Shown here: positions 1 through 9,390 of the stretch, piece after piece
How the letters are laid out: every line of letters begins with the position of its first letter
Numbering within the stretch: the stretch's first letter is position 1
Assembly (NCBI RefSeq): GCF_001180305.1
Contig: NZ_CVSX01000007.1
Span: 95,988-159,987, forward strand
Direction: 5' to 3'
Length of the DNA: 64,000 nucleotides
Source of the DNA: Prochlorococcus marinus
Lineage (GTDB): Bacteria > Cyanobacteriota > Cyanobacteriia > PCC-6307 > Cyanobiaceae
Position numbers and translations under genes: made by a program
The notes under the pieces: model-generated
The model's input: the letters and a program-made list of their open reading frames with translations, nothing else
Database searches by the model: none
What the model was told of the DNA's origin: nothing

Positions 1-177
1 GGAAGAGGTAAATGCAATGTTACTAAACTAGCACACATTCAAGTTTTCCTTTTTAGGTTTTAAAGCAAAAAAATACCCTTATTTAGAGAAAAGGGTGAGC
101 CGAAAGTGAGCCACTTTTTTCCCTTTAGTTACGGAAAACTTTCCGAAAACTAACGAAATAATGCCCAAATAATATGC

Positions 178-200
178 AATAAAAAAACTCCCTAAGGAGC
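178..200 (-). terminator. Rho-independent terminator of tRNA-Ser
   Basis: Read on the minus strand this is a GC-containing hairpin (CTCC, loop TTAG, GGAG) followed by seven T residues, about 30 bases after the 3' end of the tRNA. It fits a short intrinsic terminator for the tRNA transcript. Confidence 0.7.
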
Positions 201-228
201 AATTTTTATAAAAGTCAGTTGTAGACAA

Positions 229-315
229 CGGAGGGGGTGGGATTCGAACCCACGGTGCCCTTGCAGACACGCTAGTTTTCAAGACTAGAGCCTTAAACCA
301 CTCGACCACCCCTCC
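229..315 (-). tRNA. tRNA-Ser (anticodon UGA)
   Basis: The minus strand folds as a class II tRNA of about 87 nt. The acceptor stem is GGAGGGG paired with CCCCTCC, the anticodon loop is CTTGAAA (anticodon TGA, serine UCA codons), there is a long variable arm, and the T-loop is GGTTCGAATCC-like (plus-strand gggattcgaaccca). No CCA is encoded. It stands alone, with its own terminator downstream. Confidence 0.95.
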
Positions 316-523
316 AAGGAGTTATTCAATTTTTTGAACTTGATCAGCCTAGCATAGAAAGTAAGTCATAGGCTAGATAATCAAAGATTAAAAAATAATT
401 TAAAGAAAAAACTTTTATAGCGATATTTTTATTAGTAATGACAAATTTTATAGTTATAAAAGTCTATTATTAGTAATATTTAGTCCACAAATATACTATA
501 AAACTAGTTCGCTTCCAAATAAA

Positions 524-673
524 TCACCCAAAGTTGACATTCTGTTGAAATAAACCAAATAAGTTGTTCCCAACTATGGCAGCAATTATTAAAACGAACG
601 CAACTATTGCAAAAAGAGCACTTACATCTTTTATGTCATAAGGTGACTTAAATAAAGGTTTCTGGTCTGCCAT
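524..673 (-). CDS. 49-aa single-helix membrane protein
   Basis: The ORF encodes 49 residues: a polar N-terminus (MADQKPLFKSPYDIKDVSA), one hydrophobic helix at about residues 19-40, and a short polar tail. I do not recognise the family. The size and the single helix resemble small thylakoid subunits, but nothing in the sequence assigns it to a complex. It lies on the same strand as the DUF4278 peptide upstream but is separated from it by a terminator, so it is probably its own unit. Confidence 0.6.
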   Translation of the reverse strand: MADQKPLFKSPYDIKDVSALFAIVAFVLIIAAIVGNNLFGLFQQNVNFG

Positions 674-763
674 GATAATCAATCTATGAATGCAATTAAA
701 TCATTTTAGTTCAATTCTTGTGGGAAGTATTAAGGGATTTTCTTAGTCAAAAAACTGGACATT

Positions 764-792
764 AAAAAACCACTATAAAGTGGCTTTTTTTA
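764..792 (-). terminator. Intrinsic terminator after the DUF4278 gene
   Basis: CCACT-ATAA-AGTGG forms a 5-bp stem flanked by runs of A and T. On the minus strand it follows the 33-aa gene by about 13 bases and ends in a T tract. Confidence 0.7.
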
Positions 793-804
793 TTGGATAA
801 AGAA

Positions 805-906
805 CTAGCTTGTATAAGCTTTTCCTCTGTAAGTAAGTTCGTTATGCTGCTTCTTAGCTGCTTCTTTGTTTTGGACGTACTTTTGTCCTCTGTAAATTAG
901 AGTCAT
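805..906 (-). CDS. 33-aa DUF4278 peptide under a glutamine-riboswitch-like leader
   Basis: The peptide holds two copies of the motif L(I/T)YRGxxY, at residues 3-10 and 24-31, which is the signature of cyanobacterial DUF4278 (PF14105). The molecular function of the family is not known to me. It is preceded by GGAG, 8 nt before the ATG, and by an unusually GC-rich structured leader that looks like the downstream-peptide glutamine aptamer, so expression probably follows nitrogen status. A terminator closes the unit, giving a monocistronic small mRNA. Confidence 0.8.
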   Translation of the reverse strand: MTLIYRGQKYVQNKEAAKKQHNELTYRGKAYTS

Positions 907-925
907 TTTTTAAGCTCCGGTTTCG

Positions 926-1003
926 CTCAAGTCCCCGTTCCATGGCTTGAGTCGATTTGCGGCTTGCAAAAGGCAAGTTGAACGTTTTGGTAGCGGTTGC
1001 TAC
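926..1003 (-). promoter_or_regulatory. Candidate glutamine riboswitch (downstream-peptide motif)
   Basis: On the minus strand CGTTC (984-980) can pair with GAACG (near 940) as P1. Inside it CTTGC and GCAAG form the P2 hairpin, and CTCAAG within the P1 loop can pair with CTTGAG just 3' of P1 (926-931) as a pseudoknot. The stretch CGCAAA follows P2. This P1/P2/pseudoknot layout directly upstream of a short peptide gene is what I know of the Downstream-peptide RNA of marine cyanobacteria, an L-glutamine aptamer. A perfect hairpin GTAGC-AACC-GCTAC (990-1003) lies at the 5' side. Assignment is by pattern; no covariance search was run. Confidence 0.65.
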
Positions 1004-1209
1004 TTTTTGATGATAACATCTCGAAAAAATATTTGTCTAGGTCTTTAATAAATAAACTTTATACTTTGAATAATGAAATTAGGCTCCTAAAAATATAAAT
1101 GTTTTCATCTTGTGGTTTCTTGCAGGTTACATTTTGTACGTTTTTGAGAAGTATTTTTTTTTTAATGAACTTTTAAATGTAAAATTCTTAAGATTATAAA
1201 ATTTGTTTT

Positions 1210-1404
1210 ATGTTTTCTAAAAGCAAAAAACCTACAGTAAAAAAATCTGCAATAGTTGAAGACACTCCATTATTTGCCCAATTACTACCATTTGCAAACA
1301 GGATGAACGATAAGGTTCAATTGGTAAATGCTCTTGCTTTTACTTTTATTATGGGATTCTCAATTTTTGGAATAGCTTTATGGAAGCTCTCAGGGCTCAC
1401 CTAA
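1210..1404 (+). CDS. 64-aa single-helix membrane protein
   Basis: The N-terminus is polar and lysine-rich, followed by one hydrophobic helix at about residues 42-60 ending in ALWKLSG. I do not recognise it, and it lacks the ExxNGRxAM chlorophyll-binding motif of Hli proteins. It converges with the next gene and overlaps it by 4 bases. Confidence 0.65.
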   Translation: MFSKSKKPTVKKSAIVEDTPLFAQLLPFANRMNDKVQLVNALAFTFIMGFSIFGIALWKLSGLT

Positions 1405-1667
1405 TTGTTTAATTTTCGCAAAGCATCAATATTTGATTCTTTGTTTTTAATTATTGTTATTAACCATTTAGAGGCAAGTCCTCGGGATATTGATCTGTTT
1501 TTAAGAAATCTACATATATATATATGTAGATTCTTTTCATTTTTAGAGTTAAATTTTTCTTCAAAGTCTAATATATCTTCTTCTGTGGTTCTTTTTCTTA
1601 GCTCATCTACTAAGGCATGACTTGAGGAATCGTTAAATAAGTTCCCAATATTTAAGCTTAATGTCAT
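1401..1667 (-). CDS. 88-aa hypothetical protein
   Basis: Soluble and charged, with a predicted helical C-terminal half. No known domain is visible. Its middle contains a perfect 24-bp palindrome that encodes the stretch HIYIC. The opposite-strand ORF over the same bases is less plausible because it lacks a natural start context. Unknown function. Confidence 0.5.
   Translation of the reverse strand: MTLSLNIGNLFNDSSSHALVDELRKRTTEEDILDFEEKFNSKNEKNLHIYICRFLKNRSISRGLASKWLITIIKNKESNIDALRKLNN
1508..1531. repeat. Perfect 24-bp palindrome
   Basis: The left arm ATCTACATATAT is followed at once by its exact reverse complement. With one bulged base the match extends to about 16 bp per arm (AAGAA outside). 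It lies inside the 88-aa coding frame and is flanked by T-rich sequence on the plus strand. Confidence 0.9.
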
Positions 1668-1755
1668 AAATAATTTATGTACCTATTTAAGAGGTAGCCA
1701 TAAATTAAGTTTTTAAAAACTAATTTATATTTATTATTTACAAATAATTTAAATT

Positions 1756-4089
1756 TTAATCTTTTGGTTTAGCCAAAGGAAGTAGGCACTTATCTGAATC
1801 ACAACCTGCTGGTCCTGCTTCAGATAGTTCTCCAATATCATATTTATTAAGAGCGTCAAAGAAATCGTTATTAACTTTTCTTTCTATTACTTTTTTTTGC
1901 AAAGAAATATATTCATCTTTACTTATTGGTTCAAAAGGTAATCTCGGAAAAGTAGCGTTGGCACTAAATCGAGCTAGTAATGCCGCCGAAATATAGCCTT
2001 CATTATTTTCTATTGCATTATGAATAGCCTTAGCTAAATCCTCAATTTCATTTTCTCTAAATTCTACTGTTGCAGAAGTATTATGCTCTGTATAAAATTT
2101 CTGCACTTGCATGTAAAAATCAAATTGAGCTAAAGCTGAAAAATTATTGATGTCTATCTGGTCAGCACCTTCTATATTTGCCCAGCTAACTTCTGTAGGG
2201 ATTTCAACAAGCCATTCTGTACATCTTGGATCAAATGGATTGTCAAGCAAACAGCCATTTTCATCTTTATCAGACTGAGATGGAACAACTGAGTAACCAT
2301 AATCCATGCAAGCTAAAGCAATCGGATCATTTTTCCTGAAAGTAATTCTTCTTATAAATCTTTGAGCTTTTGGAGGATGCCATCCTGGAGCTGCTCCAGT
2401 TAGAAGGCTTTTAGTTCCAGCCGGTTGAACTGTTGTGCATCGATTTGGTCTTCTTAGATTATGTTTATCACAATATTCCCATACAGTTTCTTTTACTATT
2501 TTTCTCCATGAATCTAGGAATTTAGCTTCCTTCTCTTTGAAAGATTGACCTTCTTCGGTATTTGGCCTTCCTGCTTCCCACCATTTTAACCATGGTGTCC
2601 CAAATGCATGAACACAGAAATCAAATAATCCAGTAAAACTTACCCCTACAATAGGGTCATATTCCCTACTTTTTCTGTAACGCTCAACTTCAAATTCATG
2701 ATTAAGTAAGCATGCCACCGAAAGAGCTGCGGCTTTAAAAGCTTTTTCTTGCTCTTCAAAATTTCTGGGATCAATCTGATTTAAATGAACTTCAGCCAAG
2801 TTGCAGTGAAAATCATTTCCCAAGATCTCACCACAAGGGTTAAGACCATATCTACTCATCCTATGATCTAGCTCTTCTTCAGAAAATGGACCATAATTGC
2901 TATTTATCCAATTTCTAGCTTCATCCTTACCTTGTTCTGAGTAGATTTCAATAAATTCTTTTCTCAATTCATCGTCTTTGAGAATATCTGCATTTGATCT
3001 TGCTATTGCTTCTGGAGCAAATTGAATAGCTCCCTCTCCTGAATGGAATTGTTTTGTAACAGCATCCAGAACAGTCTGGTAAGTAGGTTTTGTATGGTAA
3101 ACCCTGGTATGATTCGCCATTCTGAGGGCATCTTTCTCAGGATCTATTCTCCAATTACCATTCTCATCTTGACTCCATAGATTTTCTTTTGCCGATGCCG
3201 CCTCCTCATCATCTGAAGAAAATTGTCTCATCCCAGCACTTCTTCTTATATTCCCAGCAACTATAGTTACTGCAGCTTCATCAATTAATAAACAACACTC
3301 TACTGTACTTAATTTCCTGTCAATTGCCTTCCCAAGAAGCGATGCGACTCTAGAGTAGAGATCTTTTAATTTTATAGGATTTGCCATGCCACCAAAACCT
3401 TTTAATGATTCTCCAGCGGGTCTAATATCTTCCAGATTAATATAAACATCAATTTCTCTTTCAAGGTTTTTGTTACTTGATGCTTCAAGAAGATATTTAT
3501 AGCTATCTACCCAACCTCTTCTACTATCTCCAACTTTTATGTGAAGATCTTTGCCTTTGATTTCTAACGATGAATTTTCTTCTCTTTGATCTTTAGGAGT
3601 TGTTCCAACTTCACTAACTGATTTAATATTTATTTTGTTTATTACTGTAGGAAGTTTGCTTATAAAATGAGGCTCAATTATTGCTCCTGTACCACACCCC
3701 ATCATTGCTAGGTCCATCATTAAAGCGAAGGCTTCCCAATCAATTAAGTTTGTTGAGGTGCAGTTGTAAGCTCCTGAGAAATTTTGGTTCTTGTTAATCC
3801 AAGGAGTTCCGCCAATCCATAACCATCTTCCTGATGGCTGGGCTTTTTGGTTGCTTTGCATCTCTCTCATTAGGATCAATTCTTCATCAGAAAGTTTTCC
3901 TAACTCTTTTAACCCCGATAAATTCCTTTTACTTACTTCGCTCCAGTTTTCCCTTTTGCCAGAAGAAGTTTTCCTACTGTAAGATCTGAAAAACACAGGA
4001 TAAGCAGCTGGAGCAGTCTTTGGAAAATCATCTTTTTTAAGATTATTGGAATTGTTCTCAGAAGAAGATTTATTTGGTGCAATAGTCAC
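1756..4089 (-). CDS. nrdJ: Adenosylcobalamin-dependent (class II) ribonucleotide reductase
   Basis: The enzyme reduces ribonucleotides to deoxyribonucleotides with a B12-derived thiyl radical, so DNA precursor supply needs no oxygen or diiron centre. It resembles the monomeric Lactobacillus RTPR type. All five functional cysteines appear in recognisable context: GAYNCTSTN, NPCGEI (thiyl Cys), HCNLAEV, and the C-terminal redox pair CDSDKC. The block PAGTKSLLTGAAPGWHPP is also typical. I place the start at a GTG giving VTIAPNKSS (777 aa). The frame stays open to an ATG at 4149, but those extra 20 residues look unlike the family. It is divergent from the methyltransferase gene. Confidence 0.95.
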   Translation of the reverse strand: MTIAPNKSSSENNSNNLKKDDFPKTAPAAYPVFFRSYSRKTSSGKRENWSEVSKRNLSGLKELGKLSDEELILMREMQSNQKAQPSGRWLWIGGTPWINKNQNFSGAYNCTSTNLIDWEAFALMMDLAMMGCGTGAIIEPHFISKLPTVINKINIKSVSEVGTTPKDQREENSSLEIKGKDLHIKVGDSRRGWVDSYKYLLEASSNKNLEREIDVYINLEDIRPAGESLKGFGGMANPIKLKDLYSRVASLLGKAIDRKLSTVECCLLIDEAAVTIVAGNIRRSAGMRQFSSDDEEAASAKENLWSQDENGNWRIDPEKDALRMANHTRVYHTKPTYQTVLDAVTKQFHSGEGAIQFAPEAIARSNADILKDDELRKEFIEIYSEQGKDEARNWINSNYGPFSEEELDHRMSRYGLNPCGEILGNDFHCNLAEVHLNQIDPRNFEEQEKAFKAAALSVACLLNHEFEVERYRKSREYDPIVGVSFTGLFDFCVHAFGTPWLKWWEAGRPNTEEGQSFKEKEAKFLDSWRKIVKETVWEYCDKHNLRRPNRCTTVQPAGTKSLLTGAAPGWHPPKAQRFIRRITFRKNDPIALACMDYGYSVVPSQSDKDENGCLLDNPFDPRCTEWLVEIPTEVSWANIEGADQIDINNFSALAQFDFYMQVQKFYTEHNTSATVEFRENEIEDLAKAIHNAIENNEGYISAALLARFSANATFPRLPFEPISKDEYISLQKKVIERKVNNDFFDALNKYDIGELSEAGPAGCDSDKCLLPLAKPKD

Positions 4090-4222
4090 GATAAAAAAGT
4101 ATGTAAATAACCCGTAATGGAAGAATAACTCTACCTGTGGCGTCTGCAACCATTCTTACCACTATTTAACGGTTTGTGTAGAATTATGTTTAATATGAAA
4201 TCTTTGCTTAGAAAAAAAGGAT

Positions 4223-4918
4223 ATGGAAAGAATCCCTGAACCTGAATTAATGGTAAAAAAGGAGCAGGTCATTTCTTATGACGAAGCTGATTTTTCAGAA
4301 GGGGAGGTTAATCTAATTAATCAAATTAATCATTATCTTCTGAAAAAAAATATTTCTTTAAGTGAAAAAGATTTAATAGTTGATTTAGGATGCGGCCCTG
4401 GAAATATTTCTGAGAAGTTAGCAATAAAATGGCCTGATGCTGAAGTGGTTGGGATAGATGGTTCTAAAGAGATGATTTTGAGGGCAGAACATAATAAAGA
4501 GATTTCTCCTAATCAAAAAAAATTAAAAAATTTACGATACATTTTATCTGATATCAAAGATATTAAATTAAATAATTTTTTACTTAAAAAAAAAATTACT
4601 TTACTTGTAAGTAACAGTTTGATCCATCACATTATCAATCTTGATGATTTCTTTAATGTCATAAGAAGTTTGTCTAATAATATGACCATAAATTTTCATA
4701 AGGACTTAAAAAGGCCACTAAATGAAAAGTCCGCTCTAGAACTCAAAGCAAAATGTTCACACAAATATAATGAAATTCTAACTAGTGATTATTATGCATC
4801 TCTAAGAGCATCATATACCCTTAAAGAGTTGAAAGATTACATTTTAAAAAATGATCTATCTTCTTTAGAAGTGTTCGAAGATGGTGATAAATATTTAATA
4901 GTCTATGGTAATGTTTAA
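4223..4918 (+). CDS. Class I SAM-dependent methyltransferase
   Basis: Motif I VDLGCGPGNIS at about residue 52 and an acidic post-II loop (VVGIDGSKEMI) mark a Rossmann-fold methyltransferase of 231 aa. SNSLIHHI corresponds to motif IV. The substrate cannot be read from the sequence. It ends 54 bases before prfC in the same direction. Confidence 0.8.
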   Translation: MERIPEPELMVKKEQVISYDEADFSEGEVNLINQINHYLLKKNISLSEKDLIVDLGCGPGNISEKLAIKWPDAEVVGIDGSKEMILRAEHNKEISPNQKKLKNLRYILSDIKDIKLNNFLLKKKITLLVSNSLIHHIINLDDFFNVIRSLSNNMTINFHKDLKRPLNEKSALELKAKCSHKYNEILTSDYYASLRASYTLKELKDYILKNDLSSLEVFEDGDKYLIVYGNV

Positions 4919-4972
4919 AAATCAACTAAAAGGCTTTTAGTATTATGATAGACGAGCTTAGGCAGTAAGATT

Positions 4973-6589
4973 TTGAACAATAAAGATATTTTTGATGCGG
5001 TAAATAAAAGAAGAAATTTTGCAATAATTTCACATCCAGATGCCGGTAAAACTACTCTTACTGAGAAGCTTCTTTTGTATGGAGGTGCCATTCAGCAAGC
5101 AGGAGCAGTAAAAGCTAGAGGTAATCAAAGAAAAGCTACGTCAGACTGGATGGAACTCGAGAAACAAAGAGGTATTTCAATAACATCAACGGTATTGCAA
5201 TTTGTTTATAAAGGATCAGTAATTAATCTTTTAGATACTCCAGGCCACCAAGATTTCTCTGAAGATACTTATAGAACATTAGCTGCTGCTGATAATGCAG
5301 TTATGTTGGAAGATGCTGCGAAAGGACTAGAACCACAAACTAGAAAATTGTTTGAAGTTTGCAAAATGAGAAAAATACCAATTTTTACTTTTATAAATAA
5401 GATGGATAGACCGGGAAGAGAGCCATTTTCTTTACTTGATGAAATTGAATCAGAACTTGGATTAAACACTTTACCTATTAATTGGCCAATTGGGAGTGGG
5501 GAAGAATTTAGGGGAGTTATTGATAGATTTTCAAGAGAAGTCATTTTATTCGACAAAGCTGTAAGAGGGAAGCAATCTAATGAGAAGAGATTAAGTCTGG
5601 AAGATAAAGAGCTATCAAAATATGTAGAGAGAGAGTTACTTGAGATATCACTTGAAGAATTGGAGGTTCTTGATGAGGCAGGATCGAAATTTGAAAAAGA
5701 AAAAGTTTTTAATGGCTCTTTAACCCCAGTTTTCTTTGGATCTGCCATGACTAATTTTGGTGTAAGACCATTTTTAGATAGTTTTCTAAAAATGGCTCAA
5801 AAACCAACTTCAAGAAATAGTAATAAAGGGGATATTGAACCTGTAAACGATGAATTTAGTGGGTTCGTTTTTAAGCTTCAAGCAAATATGGATCCAAAGC
5901 ACAGAGATAGGGTTGCTTTTATAAGAGTTTGTAGTGGAAAATTTGAAAAAGATATGTCAGTTAAACACTCCAGAACTGGGAAAACAATCAGATTATCAAG
6001 ACCACAAAAAATATTTGGGCAAGACAGAGAAGTAGTTGACGATGCCTACCCAGGCGATGTAATTGGCTTAAATAATCCAGGAATGTTTTCAATTGGAGAT
6101 ACTCTTTACACAGGTTCTCATCTAGAATATGAAGGTATACCATCCTTTAGTCCTGAAATATTCAGTTGGCTAAGGAACCCAAATCCTTCCGCATTTAAAA
6201 ACTTTAGGAAGGGTGTAAATGAACTTCGTGAGGAAGGCGCTGTTCAAATCCTTTATGACTTCGATGAGAGCAAAAGAGATCCTATCCTCGCAGCTGTTGG
6301 TCAATTACAGTTGGAAGTAGTAACTCACAGGTTAAAAAGTGAATATAGTGTAGATGCAATTCTTGAATCCATGCCATATCAATTGGCTAGATGGGTCTCT
6401 GATGGATGGCCAGCTATCGAAAAACTTGGCAGAGTCTTTAATTGTAAGATAGTTAAAGATTGTTGGAATAGACCAGTAATTCTTTTTAAAAATGAGTGGA
6501 ATTTAAATCAATTTATTGAAGACAATAATCACTTAAATTTAAACAAAGTTGCACCTGTTGTTAGTGGAGTCGAACCAATTTCTTTATAA
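4973..6589 (+). CDS. prfC: Peptide chain release factor 3 (RF3)
   Basis: This GTPase recycles RF1 and RF2 from the ribosome after termination. The P-loop HPDAGKTT is at residues 21-28, with DTPGHQDF (G3) and NKMD (G4) following. Domain II and the RF3 C-terminal domain fill the rest of 538 residues, the normal family length. The start is TTG; no in-frame ATG lies near. EF-G is excluded by length and by the RF3-type C-terminus. Confidence 0.95.
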   Translation: MNNKDIFDAVNKRRNFAIISHPDAGKTTLTEKLLLYGGAIQQAGAVKARGNQRKATSDWMELEKQRGISITSTVLQFVYKGSVINLLDTPGHQDFSEDTYRTLAAADNAVMLEDAAKGLEPQTRKLFEVCKMRKIPIFTFINKMDRPGREPFSLLDEIESELGLNTLPINWPIGSGEEFRGVIDRFSREVILFDKAVRGKQSNEKRLSLEDKELSKYVERELLEISLEELEVLDEAGSKFEKEKVFNGSLTPVFFGSAMTNFGVRPFLDSFLKMAQKPTSRNSNKGDIEPVNDEFSGFVFKLQANMDPKHRDRVAFIRVCSGKFEKDMSVKHSRTGKTIRLSRPQKIFGQDREVVDDAYPGDVIGLNNPGMFSIGDTLYTGSHLEYEGIPSFSPEIFSWLRNPNPSAFKNFRKGVNELREEGAVQILYDFDESKRDPILAAVGQLQLEVVTHRLKSEYSVDAILESMPYQLARWVSDGWPAIEKLGRVFNCKIVKDCWNRPVILFKNEWNLNQFIEDNNHLNLNKVAPVVSGVEPISL

Positions 6590-6640
6590 AGCCTTAATAG
6601 ATAATAAAATTGGTTAATCTGTTAGTATTGGTAAAAAATT

Positions 6641-7315
6641 TTGGACTCAAACAGTAGTAAAAACAATAGCGAAAAATCACCTTATGAAATTTTAGGTGTT
6701 GAAAAGGGAGCTGCTTTTGAGGATATTCAGAAGGCTAGAGATATTAAAGTTAAAGAAGCTGGTGAAGATTTAATCTTGAAAGCAAAAATCGAATCCTCTT
6801 TTGATCAGTTACTTATGGGTAGTTTGAAAGCAAGACAATCAGGAAATGTTAGTTATGAAGCTGTGAGTGCTTCAAAAAAAGAAAAACAAATTAATCAATT
6901 TGCCAACAATAATTTACCACTATTATCTAAAATAAAGAATTTTAATAATAACTCTAAGAACTCAAGTCAGTATAGTCTTCCAAAAATAACCCCTCCCTCA
7001 TTTGATAACCTCTCAATAAAACTATCTGCTGCACTATTATTTTTGATTTTACTATTTATTAGTCCTGATTCGAACAATAGACTGTTACTTTCAATCTCAA
7101 CAATAATACTTACCTATACTCAAATTAAATCAGGGAAAAGATTTATCGGCTCTTTAGGATGGAGTGTTACCTTTCTTGCAATAGGATTAATTTTTGGCGG
7201 TTTAATTGAAACGAATTCTTTCATTCAAGAAATATCAAATGATTCTCTATCAATACAAAAAATTCAAAGTATCCCTGCCATGGTAATTTTATGGCTAGGA
7301 GTGATATTTTTATGA
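6641..7315 (+). CDS. CPP1-like (DUF3353) J-like membrane protein
   Basis: An N-terminal J-like segment (SPYEILGVEKGAAFEDIQKARD) without the HPD motif is followed by a polar linker and three to four hydrophobic helices in the last 100 residues. That layout fits the cyanobacterial and plastid CPP1/DUF3353 family, whose plant member stabilises protochlorophyllide oxidoreductase. A role in chlorophyll synthesis here is inference. The start is TTG. The stop codon abuts the convergent hslO stop. Confidence 0.75.
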   Translation: MDSNSSKNNSEKSPYEILGVEKGAAFEDIQKARDIKVKEAGEDLILKAKIESSFDQLLMGSLKARQSGNVSYEAVSASKKEKQINQFANNNLPLLSKIKNFNNNSKNSSQYSLPKITPPSFDNLSIKLSAALLFLILLFISPDSNNRLLLSISTIILTYTQIKSGKRFIGSLGWSVTFLAIGLIFGGLIETNSFIQEISNDSLSIQKIQSIPAMVILWLGVIFL

Positions 7316-8218
7316 TTAATTTTCTATTAACGATTTAATTTCTTCGTAATTTATCAAATATTTATTCTTGCAAAATTCACATACCAATTCTGCTTTACCG
7401 TCTTTCTTTAAAATATCCTCCAACTCTTTCTTATCAAGCATTTTCATAGCATTTAAGCTTCTTTGCTTGGAACACTTGCAACTGAAGCATACTTCTTGGG
7501 CACGAGCTTTTTCAGATATTGATTTATCATCAATATCCGGGAATATATTTTTTATTAAGGAAAGAAGATTATCTTTTGACTGAAATAGATCTTCGCTGAA
7601 AGAGTTGATTTCTTTACATCTTTCTTCAAGCAGGGAGACTAGTAAAGGATCAGTGTCTTTTTTAGGTAAAACTTGAGCTAATAATCCACCACAACAAATT
7701 ACACTTTTATTTTGAATTTTTTCTCCTATAAATACAGCTGAAGGAGTTTGTTCTGAATGATATAAATATGAAGCTAAATCTTCGGCAATATTCCCGTTTA
7801 CCAATTCAACTGTACTTGTAAAGGGTTCTCCAGCTCCACTATCTCTAATAACATTCAAATAACCTGTACCTAATGCTTTTGTAAAATCAAAAGAATATTT
7901 ATTATTATCTGCTTTAACTAGATCTAATTCTAAATTAGGATCCCCTACATAACCTCTAACTTTTCCGTCTCTACCAGCATCAACTAGTAATCCCTTTAAA
8001 GGTCCGTCAGATCTTACTCTTAAAGTAACTCTCCCATGCATTATCTTCATCGAACTTGCTAGAAGAAGTGAAGCACTAAACGCTCTTCCTAAAATACAGG
8101 TTGTTAAATATGAAAGCCCATGTCTTTTTTTTGCTTCCAAAGAAGATTCTGTTGTTAAGACTGCAACTAATCTTATGCCTCCATTTGCTGCAGTAGCCCG
8201 CACAATTCTATCCTTCAT
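7316..8218 (-). CDS. hslO: Redox-regulated chaperone Hsp33
   Basis: Hsp33 is a cytosolic holdase activated by oxidation. The 300-aa protein has the usual N-terminal dimerisation/substrate domain ([14 protein letters not shown] at the start) and the C-terminal zinc-binding redox switch with cysteines CFSCKCS and CEFCK. The start overlaps the end of the upstream ABC ATPase gene by 11 bases, so the two are co-transcribed. Confidence 0.95.
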   Translation of the reverse strand: MKDRIVRATAANGGIRLVAVLTTESSLEAKKRHGLSYLTTCILGRAFSASLLLASSMKIMHGRVTLRVRSDGPLKGLLVDAGRDGKVRGYVGDPNLELDLVKADNNKYSFDFTKALGTGYLNVIRDSGAGEPFTSTVELVNGNIAEDLASYLYHSEQTPSAVFIGEKIQNKSVICCGGLLAQVLPKKDTDPLLVSLLEERCKEINSFSEDLFQSKDNLLSLIKNIFPDIDDKSISEKARAQEVCFSCKCSKQRSLNAMKMLDKKELEDILKKDGKAELVCEFCKNKYLINYEEIKSLIEN

Positions 8219-8855
8219 AAATTTCTTTCACAAAATTTTTGATTTCTCCTTTTTCTAGAATAAACTGCCTAGACGGGATACCATCAAATAAGGCAGGTTC
8301 ATGAGTAACAATAATAATTGTACTTTTATTTTTTAGATCAAGAATTAAATTCTTAACATCATTTCTCATTGACCAGTCTAATCCAGCAGTTGGTTCATCG
8401 AGTAAAAGGATTGAAGGATTTCTAAGGAGCTGAACTGCTACAGCTAATCTTCTTTGTTGTCCCCCACTAAGTTGTTCTGGTGGTTGGGTTAGATTTAATT
8501 TTTTCAAACCGACCTTATTTAAAACTATTTCTATATTTTTTTCTCTTAAAGATTTATGACCTATTTTTAATTCTTTTCCAATAGTGGTACCAATAAAATA
8601 CCTTTCGGGAAATTGAAATACTACTCCACAAAGCCATCTTCTTTGCCTAGGAGAAAGAATTTTGTTCTTCCAAGTAATTTTTCCTTTTTGGGGATTTGTT
8701 AACCCGCTTATTATTTCTAGCAAGGTTGTTTTCCCAGAACCACTATTTCCGCAAATTAAGATGATTTCATTTTCACGAACTTTTAAATTTAGGTTATTTA
8801 TTATTTTTTTTTCCCCTGTTTGAGGCTGATATGATATTTCTTTTAAATCAAGCAT
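8208..8855 (-). CDS. ABC transporter ATP-binding protein (EcfA/CbiO-like)
   Basis: Walker [10 protein letters not shown], signature LSGGQQRR, Walker [13 protein letters not shown] and the switch histidine THEP are all present in 215 residues. The DEPTAGLD form is typical of energy-coupling-factor-type ATPases. No permease gene lies beside it, so the partner and substrate are unknown. It overlaps hslO. Confidence 0.85.
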   Translation of the reverse strand: MLDLKEISYQPQTGEKKIINNLNLKVRENEIILICGNSGSGKTTLLEIISGLTNPQKGKITWKNKILSPRQRRWLCGVVFQFPERYFIGTTIGKELKIGHKSLREKNIEIVLNKVGLKKLNLTQPPEQLSGGQQRRLAVAVQLLRNPSILLLDEPTAGLDWSMRNDVKNLILDLKNKSTIIIVTHEPALFDGIPSRQFILEKGEIKNFVKEIYEG

Positions 8856-8939
8856 TATTAATTAAGTTATAGGTATGAATTTTAATCTTGTAATAACTAA
8901 CTTATAATAGCTATAGATTTAAAAAAGATATTAGTTAAT

Positions 8940-9383
8940 ATGAATATTGTTTTTAGAGAAGTTGATCCTTTTAATTGTTGGATATGGATAAGGTTTTCAG
9001 ACTCACCAACTCAAGATGAAAAAAATTATTTAGATGGAGTCTTTGATAGTTGGTACGTTTTAGGTAGGTTAGGTGGTTTTAACTCTGAAAATTTGCAAAC
9101 TCATGAAGAGGGTTCAGATCTAAGTTGGATGTCATACGATAATGACCAGAAAAACGACTCTCTTCCTGCCCTAATGCATAATTTAGGAATAATGGAATAT
9201 CAAAATCTTTGGGCAAGATGTTGGGTAGATTTTGGCACTTCAGATTCGCTTTCAATAGATATATTAATTAATTCCTTGAATGAGATATCAAATAATTATG
9301 TGAAAATTGAAGAGTTAATTTTTGGTGGAGAAAATAATGATTGGGCTATAGAAGAACATGAAGATTTGGTTTTCAAAGATTAA
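8940..9383 (+). CDS. DUF3531 family protein
   Basis: The N-terminus MNIVFREVDPFNCWIW and the W-rich middle with acidic tail match the DUF3531 family of cyanobacteria and plastids. The function is unknown to me. It opens a plus-strand run with rsmE (7 bases later) and the DUF92 gene, probably one operon. Confidence 0.75.
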   Translation: MNIVFREVDPFNCWIWIRFSDSPTQDEKNYLDGVFDSWYVLGRLGGFNSENLQTHEEGSDLSWMSYDNDQKNDSLPALMHNLGIMEYQNLWARCWVDFGTSDSLSIDILINSLNEISNNYVKIEELIFGGENNDWAIEEHEDLVFKD

Positions 9384-9390
9384 GTGTTAG

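Noticed and set aside
79..309. 76-aa minus-strand frame over the tRNA-Ser
   Set aside because: It runs through the tRNA and its terminator and has no protein-like features.
990..1003. NtcA site GTA-N8-TAC
   Set aside because: It matches, but lies so close to the riboswitch 5' end that no promoter -10 fits between them; it is better explained as an RNA hairpin. Kept only as a caveat.
1405..1620. 71-aa plus-strand frame
   Set aside because: Antisense to the 88-aa gene; no start context, low-complexity serine-rich.
5269..5748. 159-aa antisense frame in prfC
   Set aside because: Mirror of RF3 codon usage; not independent.
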